From the NCBI RefSeq assembly GCF_964275005.1, contig NC_092686.1, positions 13,674,431-13,738,430 on the forward strand: DNA of 64,000 nucleotides, written 5' to 3'. The notes under the pieces are model-generated. The model had not been told where the DNA came from, did no database searches, and saw only the letters and a list, made by a program, of their open reading frames with translations. The position numbers and the translations under genes were made by a program. The first letter of the stretch is position 1; each line of letters opens with the position of its first letter. Below, in pieces: positions 11,553-23,102 of the stretch. Source of the stretch: Diadema setosum. Lineage: Eukaryota; Echinodermata; Echinoidea; Diadematoida; Diadematidae.

Positions 11553-12836
11553 ATGGAGATCGCACCAGTCGGAATTCAACTTGCGTTACTGCTTCAGATG
11601 CAAGCTGAGAGAGATGCTCAGCTAGCACTTGTCCTGGCCCTCAAGGGAAGGAGAAGGAGACGTCACAGATGGTGGGTAAAACCATGGTTGACAGTAGAAA
11701 GGAGACTTCAGTATGACCAGTATGAGACACTCATGCAAGAACTTAGAGTCGAAGACGTACGTTCTTTTAAGAGGTACCTGCGTGTGACACCAGACATGTT
11801 TGACGAGATTCTTCAGCGCGTGACCCCCAGGATCCAGAAAAAGAACACTAGATTTAGAAGCGCTATCCCTGCAGGTCTCAAGCCAGCCGTGACTCTCCGA
11901 TACCTTGCCACTGGTGATACTTACACATCCATAGCGTGTGACTTCCGTACGGCATCGGAAACCATATGCCACTTCATCCCGAAGGTATGCGATGCTATCG
12001 CTGATGAATACAAGGAAGAGGTGTTGTCTTGTCCTCTCACTCCTGAGGGCTGGCTTGAAGTCGCAGATCAGTTTGAGAGAAAGTGGAACATTCCTCATGC
12101 CGTAGGAGCTTTAGACGGGAAGCATATAGCAATCAAAAAGCCGGCGAACTCCGGGAGCCTTTACCACAGTTATAAAGGCTTCTTCAGCATCATTCTCATG
12201 GCGCTGGTTGATGGTGATTATAAGTTCCTCTGGTGCGATGTGGGGGGACTAGGTCACCAGTCCGATGCTCAGATTTTCAACAATTCTGAGTTAAAAGACT
12301 GCATAGAAGACAACACAATCGGTTTCCCAGCTGCGTCACCACTGCCCAACGACGACAGGCCAATGCCTTATTTCGTACTGGCGGATGATGCTTTTCCCAT
12401 GAGGCCAACACTTATGAAGCCCTACAGGCGGTCTAATCTCACTCATCGACAAAAGGTCTTCAACTACCGGCTCTCCCGTGGCCGACGAATCGTGGAGAAC
12501 GCATTTGGCATCCTAGCGTCTCGTTGGCAATGCTTGTCAAAGACAATGCTTCAAACGCCTAAGGTGGTGAAGACCGTGGTCACAGCTTCCATTTGCCTGC
12601 ACAACCTCATCAGAATGAGGTACCCTGCTCTGGACCGTGGCAAGATGGATACAGAGGATGACACTCACAACGTTGTTCCGGGGGCATGGAGGGATGAAGT
12701 GCACATGGACGATGTTGACCAAGCGGTAGGACGAGGGAACATTGACACTGTCGCGGGGAAGCAACAAAGGGAGTACCTGAGCATGTATTTTTGCAGCGCG
12801 ACGGGTTTAGTGCCGTGGCAGGATAAGATGATCTAG
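11553..12836 (+). CDS. PIF/Harbinger DDE transposase, intact
   Basis: A 427-residue single-exon frame with no stops. It cuts and rejoins the transposon at TWA sites in the nucleus, normally with a Myb-like partner. Residues ~66-150 form a helix-turn-helix region (TPDMFDEIL, then LATGDTYTSIACDF). The catalytic domain has ALDGKH with D188, LADDAFP with D278/D279, and RIVENAFGILASRW with E315, so the DDE triad is complete. Length is normal for the family. The ATG at 11553 is favoured because a TATAAAT sits 44 bp upstream and the arginine-rich stretch (KGRRRRRHR) follows. The divergent Myb-like gene is downstream on the other strand. An antisense open frame at 11622-12098 is only a shadow. Confidence 0.93.
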   Translation: MEIAPVGIQLALLLQMQAERDAQLALVLALKGRRRRRHRWWVKPWLTVERRLQYDQYETLMQELRVEDVRSFKRYLRVTPDMFDEILQRVTPRIQKKNTRFRSAIPAGLKPAVTLRYLATGDTYTSIACDFRTASETICHFIPKVCDAIADEYKEEVLSCPLTPEGWLEVADQFERKWNIPHAVGALDGKHIAIKKPANSGSLYHSYKGFFSIILMALVDGDYKFLWCDVGGLGHQSDAQIFNNSELKDCIEDNTIGFPAASPLPNDDRPMPYFVLADDAFPMRPTLMKPYRRSNLTHRQKVFNYRLSRGRRIVENAFGILASRWQCLSKTMLQTPKVVKTVVTASICLHNLIRMRYPALDRGKMDTEDDTHNVVPGAWRDEVHMDDVDQAVGRGNIDTVAGKQQREYLSMYFCSATGLVPWQDKMI

Positions 12837-14417
12837 AGACCCACATTCAGCAGGAACATGCTTTCACGGACTCTCTGATATTGTACTTTCTTTCTCGTCA
12901 CGTATTTGGAAGTCTTAGTCAGGCATACTGATACTCTGTTGGTATGATATTGCCTAAGTTGAGCGAGGGTATTCATAAATGATGAAAGTATCTTGTCTGC
13001 ATTGTTTCATAATATTCTTTTTGCAGGTTTCCTCATTACTGGTTTTACACTTCTGTCAATGGGGGTGGGGTGTCATCTTTCGAAAAAAAAATACTCTGTG
13101 AAAATGGAGTTCCTCATGACTCATGAAATTATGAGATCGTCATCCCCAATTCCACATTGGGTTCTGCAGATATTGTGTAACTTGCATTGATAATAAGATA
13201 ATTTTCTGTAATACTTCTTGAGTGTGATCATCTAGGGCTTAATATGAGCCATACACTTCACTCCTTAGTAATTCCATTGCATCTGTAATATTTATCCCGT
13301 TTAATGATACTCGAACATTTCTAGCTTGTTCAAGTATTGGATTAACTCGTACGATGATTTCGTCACTCCGTTAGCAGAGCATCACCAGGGTGTATTCATT
13401 GATGTTTTGCTTTGTTTTGTTAAATAATAAATATTTTGTGATATTATGACACGTATACACTCTTTGTAGTTAATGTTTCTTGATAGTTCCAAATGAGGAG
13501 TCACCCTCCTTCTTTCTCTCCCATTTTTCTCACCTTCCATTATCGCTATCCCTTTCTTCTTTGTTTTCTTTCGTAGCATCACTTGTGTACATGAACATGT
13601 CTGTTTTTGCTGTGTGAAATGATCTGTTTTTGTTGAAGTTGGTGTGTTGATAGTTTGTTGAAACTGCTGATTGATTTCTTGGTGCATTTGATGAGGCTCC
13701 AATGTAAAGCTCGGCCTACTGGGGATCTTCTTGTATGGTACTTTGATTTTTTTTTCTTCTTTTCACTATTATCTCTGTTCTCTGTCACTATGATTTCTTA
13801 TAATATACCTTTTATGTGTAAAATCAGCCATGAATAATGATGAACCATGGGTATATTTTCGAAAGTGATTTAGTCAATAACATCTATCACACAGAAAAAA
13901 AAAATATGATGAAAAGAAATAGCATTCATTATTACAACTAAGTCGCAAGTTCAAAGCATTCACCTAATATACAGCACAGTCTTGTCTAAAATGTTCACAT
14001 GTCCATATCTGTTTTGCCACAAAATAGTTCTACATGTTCTTGAGTCGTTGAAAATAAACAGCACTCCTTTATACACATAGCATTACTCCAACTTGCTCAT
14101 CAGTCACTGAAATTACACCAGAATTATGTGGACACAATATGGGAGACCTCCGTTCTTTATTTCAAGTCATTTATTACATGAGCTTTTTCTTTGATGAAAA
14201 AAACAACAACGAAAGAATAATACAGTCATACAGTCATCTTAAAAGAACAAATATACAAAAACTGCGTGATACATTAAAAAAACCCTTTATGATCATACAT
14301 TCAAAGGCGCACAAGATATATGAAACAATGCAAATATTTTGAAAAGCAAATTATAAGTTATTCAAGTTGCAGAAAAGAAAGTTCACTCTTCTCCATGCTT
14401 TGATCGCCCTGCTTGCT
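12837..14417. other. spacer between the two Harbinger genes
   Basis: This is the region between the 3' end of the transposase and the 3' end of the minus-strand Myb-like gene. It is AT-rich, with short homopolymers and no recognisable protein. It should contain the 3' UTRs of the two convergent genes, but I see no certain AATAAA for either. Confidence 0.5.
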
Positions 14418-14614
14418 CTACTGGTTGTCATCAGGGGCCATCACTCTGAAAGTAGAAATGGTTGCACTAGCAGTAGTGCTGGGAGCTGTTGCCACGTCAG
14501 CAGTCGCTGGAGGCGAAGCAGAAAACAACTGATCATCGTTGAGCAGGCTTGAGTTGCGCACTCGAATGAAAGACTGCTGGGGGATACGCGATGCGGAGGT
14601 CGGCTGTTGTCGCT

Positions 14615-14645
<31 letters not shown>

Positions 14646-16240
14646 GTGGTGGTGGTTGTACTGAGTCATGTAGTCACACCCCTGGCTATGCCAAATAGAG
14701 CTGGCTGCTGGCGGATATGGCGTCCAATTGGATGGATGCGGCTGCCACCCAGGTTGGGTAAAGGACTGCTGTGGCTGCTGGGAGGGAGTCTGACGAGGAA
14801 GAGGTGCAGGTGCTGCCTGACCTGTAATAGCTGCGAGTAAACATAGATGTTCTGTTTTGTGAAAAATATTGTTGCGAGGGGAAAAATGAAATGAAATCAT
14901 AATACATATCATTGTATTAAAAAAAAGACACACACACACTCGGACCCGACAAAACCACGCTAAATATCAAACACTTACCATCAGAACGCTGGTGCGCAAT
15001 GGTCCTGTAGTGAGTCGCCAGCCGGAACATTTCTCCCTCACATTGCTCGTACAGGTCCTGAGGAAGTTCCTGCAAAAAACTGCCACACCACAAGTTGAAT
15101 TGGTGGCGATCCTTTCTCTGGCCAGCCTGTTGCTGCTGATTTCTGAGGAGGCTCTCCGACAGGTTGATGAGTTGGTGGTGCCTTTCACTGCTAGCTACCA
15201 GTGCTTCCATAATCTGGTCAACGCCGCGAGACTGCCTGCCAGACTGTGATGTCATGGACGCCGGAGTAGAGCGGCAGGTGGCTGTCTGGTCCCCTGTTTC
15301 GGCCTCAGCCTCGGAAGCACCGTGAGCTTGCCCACCCTCGAGAGCAGCGTGAGTTTGTTCACCCTCAAGATCAAGACTCTTTGCAGGTACACTGGACAGT
15401 CTACGGCGGAGCTGCACGCAATTATGGGACAAAAAAAAAATAATGATTTAAGACTACAAAAGTTGAAGACAGAAGCGTGGACCTCTTTGATTCGTGTTAA
15501 AACAGAATTGCATCAACAAAAGGGATGAGTTGCATTAATTACATAATACTTACACTAACAACTGGTTCATGAGATTGGGTATTGATGTGTGGGCGAAGGA
15601 AATGCCATCGTTCCCAGAACTGAAGGTCGGTCTCCTTCCATGTATCCTCGAGAGATCCGGAGCCAGACTTGTTGGCGAGCATCTTCAGGCGGCCCAGGCG
15701 CCTTCTCTGGGTCTCATATCAGGTGAAGATGTCCTTCCAGTCGACCCCCATCGCACGCCCTTGCTGCTGCCAGAGCTCATTCTTTTTGTGGGTCTGCTGC
15801 CAGAGCTCCCTCTTCTTGTTGTAAAGCCCCTCGTTTCGGATGAGAAACTCGATCACCTCCTCTTTCTGCTCGTCAGTGAGTAAAACACTGCGACGCTTGC
15901 CTGCCTTGCCTGCCTTGCCACCAATGGGTTGTGATGCTCCCGCTTCCTCTTCCTCCTCCTCCTCCTCCTCCTCTTCCTCTTCCCTCTCTTCATGGGCACT
16001 GTTGCCAGCAATGGACAGATCAGGCATCATCTCTACGTGGGCAGTGTCCCTGTTCTGTGCCAAGATGTCTGCAACCTCCTCGTCCGGAGTCATTGATGCT
16101 CCTTGTTGTGCTTCCGTAGTAGCTGCTGATATCATATTGATATATGATTGGTCAATTTTACAAATGTGACCACCAAAAGTCGAAGAATAGGATTGTCTGC
16201 TTGTCGGCTGACGACCCATTTTTTGTTTGATTTGTCTCAT
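14418..16240 (-). pseudogene. Harbinger Myb/MADF-like partner protein, one nonsense codon
   Basis: This is the DNA-binding partner that in Harbinger elements helps the transposase enter the nucleus and recognise the ends. Three minus-strand exons fit: 16240-15554, 15411-14979 and about 14838-14418 (stop). Acceptors end in TTTCTCCCAG, GCGTGCAG and TACTCGCAG; donors are AGT|GTAAGT (phase 0) and GATG|GTAAGT (phase 1), and all junction phases match. Exon 1 has a glutamate run, then a Myb/MADF region (LYNKKRELW, KKNELW, GVDWKDIF). That region is cut by TGA at 15719-15721 where a tryptophan would keep it open; the frame then continues (YETQRRRLGRLK, WERWHF). Exon 2 has a predicted helical, Gln-rich end and exon 3 a run of 11 glutamines. 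I infer a single point mutation, so the protein is truncated within its DNA-binding domain. Confidence 0.75.
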
Positions 16241-16326
16241 CTGGGAGAAAAATCTTTTGTCTACCTACAGTCACATGGAAACTCAACCGAAACTGAGATA
16301 TTCGCAGACTTTTTGAACCATAATAA

Positions 16327-16328
<2 letters not shown>

Positions 16329-16358
<30 letters not shown>
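16329..16358. repeat. (AT)n microsatellite
   Basis: About 15 uninterrupted AT units in the intron upstream of the Myb-like exon. Confidence 0.9.
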
Positions 16359-16362
<4 letters not shown>

Positions 16363-16797
16363 TCTTTATTCCTTTTTTAGACCTGTGCTTTATCCATCGA
16401 GAAGTACAAGTTTTGTCTGATACTCCTGCAGAGTATGCCAAAATGATCTTAATCTTTAATTTTGATTTTTTTTTCTCTCATGTTTTTATGAGCTGTGCAT
16501 CTCTAACTATCTCTCATTTTGATCACTTTTAAACAGTTTGCAATGATTCAAGTCCGAGAAGTTATTTTCTTTTATGCTGACTGCTTACTTATGTCATTGT
16601 GTAAAAATGGGGAAACATTTTTAACCTTTTGGGTGTTTTTTTTTTCAGCTGGCCTGTCAAATTGGACAATCCAGTTTATTTCCAACTAAAAAAAAAAGAA
16701 GAGAAGATAAAATCATTAGGTAATAACTACGAAAATCATTCAGGTAAAAAATATTTCTGATATGATTTGTGATGCTTAGAGTGTACTTAGATATATA

Positions 16798-17693
16798 CAC
16801 TCGGCAAAAAAAGAAAGAAAGAAATGAAACACTTTTTTTCGAATTCATAATTTTCATAGAAAATCTTGATGATAATTCAATGTTTGAACATACCGTATTA
16901 TAAAGGGTAATTTAATCGGCTATTTAGCTAGTAGGTCAATATAACACAAAACCTTCCGCATGAGTGGAAAATTCGTATGTGTCCTCCAAGGCACAAAAGT
17001 AAACATTGCAAAATTTGACGTATTGCCTTTCATTTGCAAATGCCCTTAAAGATAACAATGATAACAAAGACTAGTTTAACACAGTGAAAGACATGAATGA
17101 AATAGCAAAAATAAGATTTCGTTCTCTTCATCTCTTTATAACCTCAAACAAAATGAAAGGGGGGAACTAAAGGGAAATTGAATTTTTTTTTGACAACTCA
17201 AACTTCAAATGGCATAGAGAGCAAGGGCACAAATATGATTAAATGAACACAATACAGTTTTTTCATTCATTCATTTTAGTTATGTAAGAAAAGATGAGAC
17301 AAATTCAAGAAAGGAATAATTCAAAGGTTTCCTTATTTGAGAAATCAATTCAAAACCCTACCATTCATGTCTATATTGCTTTTTCTCTAATTTCACTTGG
17401 ATTTTGATTTGACAAAAATTATTTACTTTCCTCCATTATCTGTAGTTTTCGTTGTTATTGTGGGCTTCAAAGATATTACATTGTAATGAGACCATAGGTA
17501 GATTTGTGCAACTGAATCCATGCTTTTTATTATATTGAATTTGTCTTTCGTTCTAATATATTGTATCATAGAAGAGCATTTAAGTATGATTGACAACTTA
17601 TTCATGCTCATATAATACATTAACATTTAGCCAAAAATTCAATGAGAATAGTGCAAACTTGAAACAGTTTTTACATGCCCTTTTTTCTGAGTG
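16798..17693. mobile_element. MITE with TA duplication, CACTCGG...GAGTG ends (copy B)
   Basis: It begins CACTCGGCAAAAAAAG after TA (16796-16797) and ends TTTTTTCTGAGTG before TA (17694-17695). It is the same family as 8234-9238 and collinear with it over most of its length, though shorter. It is nested in the intron of the Harbinger Myb-like gene and so is younger than that Harbinger insertion. No coding capacity. Confidence 0.72.
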
Positions 17694-17875
17694 TATTTCT
17701 CCTACTTTTGTGCATATTCAACTGAGCTGTCACATGGGACAACATAGTTTGTTCGCAAATTAAAAAAAAAAGAAAACAACACAAAAAAAAATGTACCATA
17801 GTAGGTGATGGCAACCATGAAAGTCATTCAGATGAAAAATAATTTCTGAAAAGATGAAATCAACATAAACTTACT

Positions 17876-18104
17876 AGGAGGTGAGGGGGGCTGATTTCTC
17901 TTCTTCCTGCTGGTTCCCTTCTTGCTCATTTTCCGTTTCATCGGCATGACGCTCGCGAGACGTGTCAATGCTTTCGTGTCTAGACCACAAAATGTCCGCA
18001 TCGGTTCCGGACACTGTCATATACAGATCCGCATTGGCTCCGCGCTGTCCTAAAACATTCCTGGTGTCTTCCGCTTTCATTCGCGAAGCTTCCCCACACC
18101 GCAA
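17876..18104 (-). CDS. possible upstream exon of the Harbinger minus-strand gene
   Basis: An open minus-strand stretch starts at an ATG (18104) and runs to a good donor, TCCTA|GTAAGT, at about 17876. It encodes an acidic, Gln/Glu-rich segment (NEQEGNQQEEEK). In this frame, joining the donor to the acceptor at 16240 creates a stop, so it is either an untranslated leader, a separate short product, or spliced in a way I cannot see. It sits between the right-hand word field and the Myb-like exons, as a first exon would. Confidence 0.35.
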
Positions 18105-18414
18105 GATTCTTTCCGGAGCGTGTGCGGAAGGAGCGGAAGGGTTCCGGACAGGCGGGACATCCTCAGGACATCGTCAGGACAAGTCGCCGAAGGTGTCAGG
18201 AAGTTCATTTCCGCGTCCAAATTTTGGTCTCGATCAAAATTTGGACGCGGAAATTTTTCTCTCTCCCGAATGCGCGGAAACACCCGGACATGTTTAGGAC
18301 AGTGAGCGGACACGTTCAGGAACGTGCGGACAGGTTCCCGAAGGAGTGCGGAATACCAAATTTGCATTCCGGGGCTTGTCCGCATCTTGTCCGCGCCCTA
18401 GTGGACGCCTGGTC
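18080..18414. promoter_or_regulatory. right terminal word field of the Harbinger element
   Basis: CGGACA, AGGACA, TGTCCG, GCGGAA and TTCCGG recur on both strands, as at the left end (11172-11500). Near 18209-18252 a sub-palindrome pairs TCCGCGTCCAAATTTTG with its complement around a short loop. It ends GGACGCCTGGTC before TTA. Confidence 0.6.
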
Positions 18415-18417
18415 TTA

Positions 18418-19689
18418 CTGAACACGAATGCATCACAACTTCAGAGACGATGCACCGGAACACAATCTTGTTTTATTCACAGGTACAATGTGTACATACT
18501 CACGTTCAGGTCGTCGTTCCGAGCACTAGAAACATAGATCAGCATCGTTCCTCAACCTCTTTGCACAGAGAATATAAGAAGAGTAACGTTTCTGAATTAC
18601 AGTTAAGCACCAATTGAGATGTTAGGGAGATAAGGTAGCTACCAGTACCTGTGTGGAATCATTATAGGCATGGTTATCAAACTCCCCTAAAATTTTCGTT
18701 ATTCTTTATTTATTTTTACACACAATTAAGCTATCCCTTTAAACTCTTCAGAGTTTGATGGAAATTATTCAAATCATACATCAACACCATCTTCAATCCA
18801 ATAAGTGATCACGTTTACTAATTAATTAAAGTTAATTGTCTAAAATGTATCACATGGCCAATCTGCATACACACGTATACTGGTAAACTGACACACACAA
18901 TGCTAAATGTATGTGTCAAACCTCTGTAATACAACTTTGAACTAACTCTAGGAATTATCGCTGCACTTATCATCCATATTTTGTTAACACTATCTGAATC
19001 TTCACAAAAAGCAGTAATTAACACATAATAATACAGAAAACTGACTTAAAGGAACATTTCAGATACTCTTTTACATTGCATAGCTTGTAACATGTATAAA
19101 TCAGCACAAAGTAACCACGACCACATTGTGTTACTTAATTACTATATCTAATTGTTGTGCATCATTCTTAGTAATAAGCACTGTACATCAACACAAAATA
19201 AATATCATTTTGTTACAATGCATTAATACATCCAAAAAGTTTGACCCTTGAGGAACTCTGCAAGCAAGGCCATGGTACGGCAGGGGGTATAGTGACAAAT
19301 AATTATACTTTGCACCTCACTCTCACTTCCTCTTGGTACCATTCAACCAAAAAATCAATGTGCACATATTGGTTAACTCGATCTTCTGCAAATAATCGTC
19401 TCTATGTGGTCACTACATTTCTAAGTCCAACACCCAGCTCCATCTTTCTTCTCACATCCAAGAACAGACAGATTGTGGAACTCTTTTTCACCAACCTCGT
19501 TTCCTGATGTTCCAAATATTGTATGTGTCAAGTCAGCAGTAAATGCACATTATGTTGAACGAAATAATCTATGATTATGATAAGAAATTGGCTTTTCGGT
19601 CATGACATTTGTGTATGGTGACATGTTGGTTTATCTTAAAGAATCCATTCCAGAATTATATTAACATTATGGGAACGGGAAAAAAAAAT
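18418..19689. other. gene-free stretch
   Basis: AT-rich flanking DNA with no convincing protein frame, splice pair or inverted repeat. Short open frames at 18818-19024 and 19241-19507 have no recognisable motif. Confidence 0.5.
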
Positions 19690-20203
19690 CCCCTACAGAA
19701 CAGTTCAAAAACGATCAAAATCGGATAAGAAAGAAGAAACCTATGTTATTCTATTTTTTTTTTTGTGCGAAAATACTTCTTGACCAGTCGTTATCAATAT
19801 TCAAATCAGCAAGTTGATGATGTCATCCTCTTACAATTTCTTATTCATTTCATATACAGGAATTCCAAAAATCTCATATCTCGGCTGTGTGAATTAAAAA
19901 AAAAAATGCCTTAAAGCCAACCAAAATAAAAATGAACAAATGTTAACTCCGATATATTTTCGTATGGGAATATGTTTTTACCTATATGAATTATATTACC
20001 TGGAAATAACGATTTTTCCGAATTTCATATACAAACATACATGACAAATTGTGAGGGCGTGACATCATCAACTCGCTCATTGGAATATTCATAACCACGG
20101 GTTAAGAAATGTTTTCAAAAAAAATGTGAACCTTCAAAATGTCATATCTTTCTTATTTCTTATCTGACTTTTGTTATTTTGGAACGTTCTTTATAGGCCA
20201 TGG
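19690..20203. mobile_element. foldback MITE (~190 bp arms)
   Basis: The left arm (CCCTACAGAACAGTTC..., through CGGATAAGAAA and GTTGATGATGTCATC) is mirrored by the right arm (GATGACATCATCAACTC read the other way, through TTATCTGACTT, to GAACGTTCTTTATAGG). Arms are about 190 bp and moderately diverged, around an AT-rich centre near 19880-20000. Ends are approximate and no sure target duplication was found. Confidence 0.6.
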
Positions 20204-20369
20204 GGTGAGGCTGAAAAAGGAGCTTAAAATATGGGTTTCGTTCCAGCAACACTGGCACTACTTTCTGAATGCGGAAATGTGATGTTTTGTACATCCTAAA
20301 TATGCTGTAAAAAGTTCTCCTCAAAATATCCTGTAGTTTTTGCGCAAATCCATATTTTAGGTTCCTATA

Positions 20370-20946
20370 TTAAACTACGACCAGCAGCCCCATACGCATA
20401 GCGTAATGGGGCTGCGGATTGTAGCATTTAGGATCATGACAGGGTAGTATTGCGGACAAATATCAACCTAATATCGAAATATTTCTTCAATTTGAAGACT
20501 TTCGTGCAAGGTTTGGTTCTGCCTATAGTCCCTTTCTGTTCGAATTGATGACTTAATGTGACTCGGTGGAGAGGAACCTGGGAGAGCTACACTAAATTGA
20601 CTGCCAGCGCATGCGCACACATCACATGCGCACAAATTTCAAATCCATTGACTGGATAAGATGTCTGTGTGCGCATGCGCTGGCCGTCAATTCAGTGTAG
20701 CTCTCCCAGGTTCCTCTCCACCGAGTCACATTAAGTCATCAATTCGAACAGAAAGGGACTATTGGCAGAACCAAACCTTGCACGAACCCTGTTGTCAATA
20801 CTTCAACTTTACTGGTCATTCTTCAAATTGAAGACATTTTTCGATTTTATGTTGATAATTGTCCGCGATACTACCCTGTCATGATCCTGAATACTACAGT
20901 CCGTAGCCCCATTACGCTATGCGTATGGAGCTGCTGGCCGCAGTTA
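20370..20946. mobile_element. foldback MITE, probable 9 bp duplication
   Basis: The arms of roughly 250 bp mirror each other from CCAGCAGCCCCATACGC to the centre near 20640. Shared blocks include GATCATGACAGGGTAGTAT, 'GCAAGGTTTGGTTCTG' and 'GAGGAACCTGGGAGAGC'. Flanks GTTCCTATA (20361-20369) and GTTCCCATA (20947-20955) differ at one base and could be the target duplication, which would suit an 8-9 bp duplicating family. The two arms carry GCGCATGCGCAC palindromes near the loop. Confidence 0.65.
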
Positions 20947-21272
20947 GTTCCCATAGTGTTTCTATGCTATTAAAAATACATATCACATTTGTAAAGCACT
21001 GCTTTTAGCCATATACCTAGCAAAAAAAAAGTATTAACAGTTGCATTATCATGTTTCATCTTTTCCTCATGCTGGCTATGCCAAGGAGGACAAGTGGTTC
21101 GAGACCATGAGAGAGAGCACCGACTGACTGTCCGAGGTCATGGACAAGGCAAATGCCTTATATTCTGTTAAAAGACATGTCAAATCAAATGACTGATCAT
21201 TCAAGACAAAAAAAAAAAAAATCAGTGTGTTTGTTTGTGTGTGCGTCCGCGCGCATGTGGGAAAATCTTATT

Positions 21273-21274
<2 letters not shown>

Positions 21275-21304
<30 letters not shown>
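21275..21304. repeat. (AC)n microsatellite
   Basis: About 15 AC units, followed by CA-rich DNA to about 21500. Confidence 0.9.
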
Positions 21305-21308
<4 letters not shown>

Positions 21309-22369
21309 GCACATACATAGGTATGAAGATTTAATATACCCAAGTGTATTAAAATATTATTCTACATGCCTTGGCCATTTATCACATCAGCATCATCATA
21401 AAAATCATAATCATAAACATGAACACACAATGATATAATATTGATCAGTGCATACAAACACTCACATAATATATACACTCACACGCACACATAAACAAAC
21501 TCATTTACACACATGAGACATTACTATTAGACAGATCATATTGTTTATCAATTAACTTTTTTTTCTTCTCCTTTGTAAGAAGCTTTAATATATTTCGAGC
21601 ACATAGCCATCACGTTGTTCATGAAATATTATACAGTACTTTCGAAAATTTAATCTGCATCAAATTTCCTGAAGTTTTCATTGTTATCATTACCACATGG
21701 TGGGACACTACTTTATTTCCTTACACGTACGATATAAATAGCTCAAAATAATAATCATTCAAATTTTCTGCTTTTATTAAATTTCCTGGAACATTCCATG
21801 AACCAAATGTCCTTGAAAGGGTGTAAAAGTTTAAAAAAATGCTGATATATAAAATAAAGGCAAAATTATAGTTTACTCATTGATGAGTGAAAACTGTTGG
21901 AGGCAATGTGTACCTGAAAATCTGGAAGAGAATCAAACAGGTTTGACATTAAAAATTATGATAACATTGCAATTAACTTCCAATAACAGAGGATCTGTGC
22001 AAACCTGGCTCAACTTATGCACAATTTTCATTCAGCTGGTACTAGTTTTAGCAAACTGATTTTGTACTCACACCTACTAACCTTTCTACATGAATATTCT
22101 GTCTCAGTATTTATAACAGTTACATCTTTTTTTTTTCCAGAGTGGGAGAAAAAAAAATTGATTTTAGTCATTCAGTTATATCACAAAAAACGCACTTAGG
22201 GAAACATCTTTGTTATTAGAATAATTCAACCCTAATTAGATCATAACAGCGGGCAGAAAATAAATGTTTGCTACAGGGCGAACAATCACATACTGAGGCA
22301 AGGAGTCAAAACAACATAGTGCATAAACAATGGCATTCAAAATACAGGAAACACAATATTACAAAGACA

Positions 22370-22480
22370 TTTCATCATGGACAACTTTGGTAAGATGTCA
22401 ATTCTTGAATATTAATCAAACTGACCAAAGCATTGATGCATATACATTCTGTTGTTTCTGAACTTTGCACTGAAGTTCTT

Positions 22481-22511
<31 letters not shown>

Positions 22512-22863
22512 TCTTAAACCATCACTTCAAAAATGTTGCTTCTTAAAATAAAACAGAAATATATGGGTCCACCTCTTTCATAGACCACACATAATAACAT
22601 GACAATGTATTCTTTCTTGAATATTCATCATATTGACCAAAGCATCAATGTACGGTATATAAACATAATGTTGTATCTGAACTTTGCACCAAAGTTTCTT
22701 TGCATACATACATGAACACTATCTCTTCTCAAAAAGAAGTAAAAGAAAATTTATGTTACAAACTTCGCTACTTAACATAAAACAAATATATTGCTCCATT
22801 TCATCATGGACAACTTACAGTAACATGACAATGTATTCATTCTTGAATATTAATCATATTGAC
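22370..22863. repeat. three-copy tandem repeat, ~210-225 bp unit
   Basis: TTTCATCATGGACAACTT/'TTTCATAGACCACAC', then a 'CTTGAATATTAATCA..TTGACC' block, recur at about 22370, 22576 and 22799, with 'TCTGAACTTTGCAC' in the first two. A (GT)n run lies inside the first copy at 22481-22510. The third copy stops exactly at the edge of the minus-strand open exon at 22864. Confidence 0.65.
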
Positions 22864-23102
22864 CCGTTTCCCTTGGCGAGTGATGAGCAGGTTGACTCTG
22901 TTGCAAATGATGCATTTTACAGGCAACACAGCAGAACCTGAAGAGCTTCCAGAAGAAAATCTTGATCTTGACCTGAGCTTCTTAGGGGAGGAAACAGATG
23001 CTTCTGCTGACAGACCAGGCTCCTCCTTCAGCTTTCGTTTCCTAGCGAGATTCAGGCGTTTGCTATCTATAAATCTCTTGCAGCATGTTTCATGGAATCC
23101 TA
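22864..23102 (-). CDS. candidate exon of an unnamed Cys/His-motif protein
   Basis: On the minus strand an acceptor TATTATATAG is followed by an open segment of about 80 residues: GFHETCCKRFID, then a basic, Ser/Lys-rich linker (KKLRSRSR), then VKCIICNRVN and RQGKRVN. The H..CC and CIIC pairs suggest a small metal-binding module. I recall this layout (histidine-cysteine pair, basic linker, CxxC, GKR) from large unnamed invertebrate proteins, but cannot name the family. The 3' boundary falls at the start of a tandem repeat and lacks a strong donor. The segment at 26909-27160 could be an earlier exon. It may be a gene or a gene relic. Confidence 0.4.

Larger units (their letters stand above)
11172..18414. 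mobile_element. PIF/Harbinger DNA transposon, nearly complete (two genes)
   Basis: The element is bounded by TTA at 11169-11171 and 18415-18417, the 3 bp TWA duplication of PIF/Harbinger. The termini share GGCGTCCACT/GACGTCCACT followed by GGGCGCGGACAAG. Inside are an intact DDE transposase on + (11553-12836) and a multi-exon Myb/MADF-like gene on - (14418-16240, perhaps to 18104), the usual two-gene content of autonomous Harbinger elements. Both ends are fields of CGGACA/TGTCCG words. A TA-flanked MITE (16798-17693) is nested in the minus-strand gene's first intron. The Myb partner has one in-frame stop, so this copy may not be autonomous. Confidence 0.88.

Noticed and set aside
11622..12098. 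158-residue minus-strand frame
   Set aside because: Shadow within the well-supported transposase.
14607..14840. Leucine/valine-run frame on +
   Set aside because: Antisense shadow of the polyglutamine tract in the Harbinger partner gene.
15840..16169. Serine-run frame on +
   Set aside because: Antisense shadow of the glutamate run in the partner gene.
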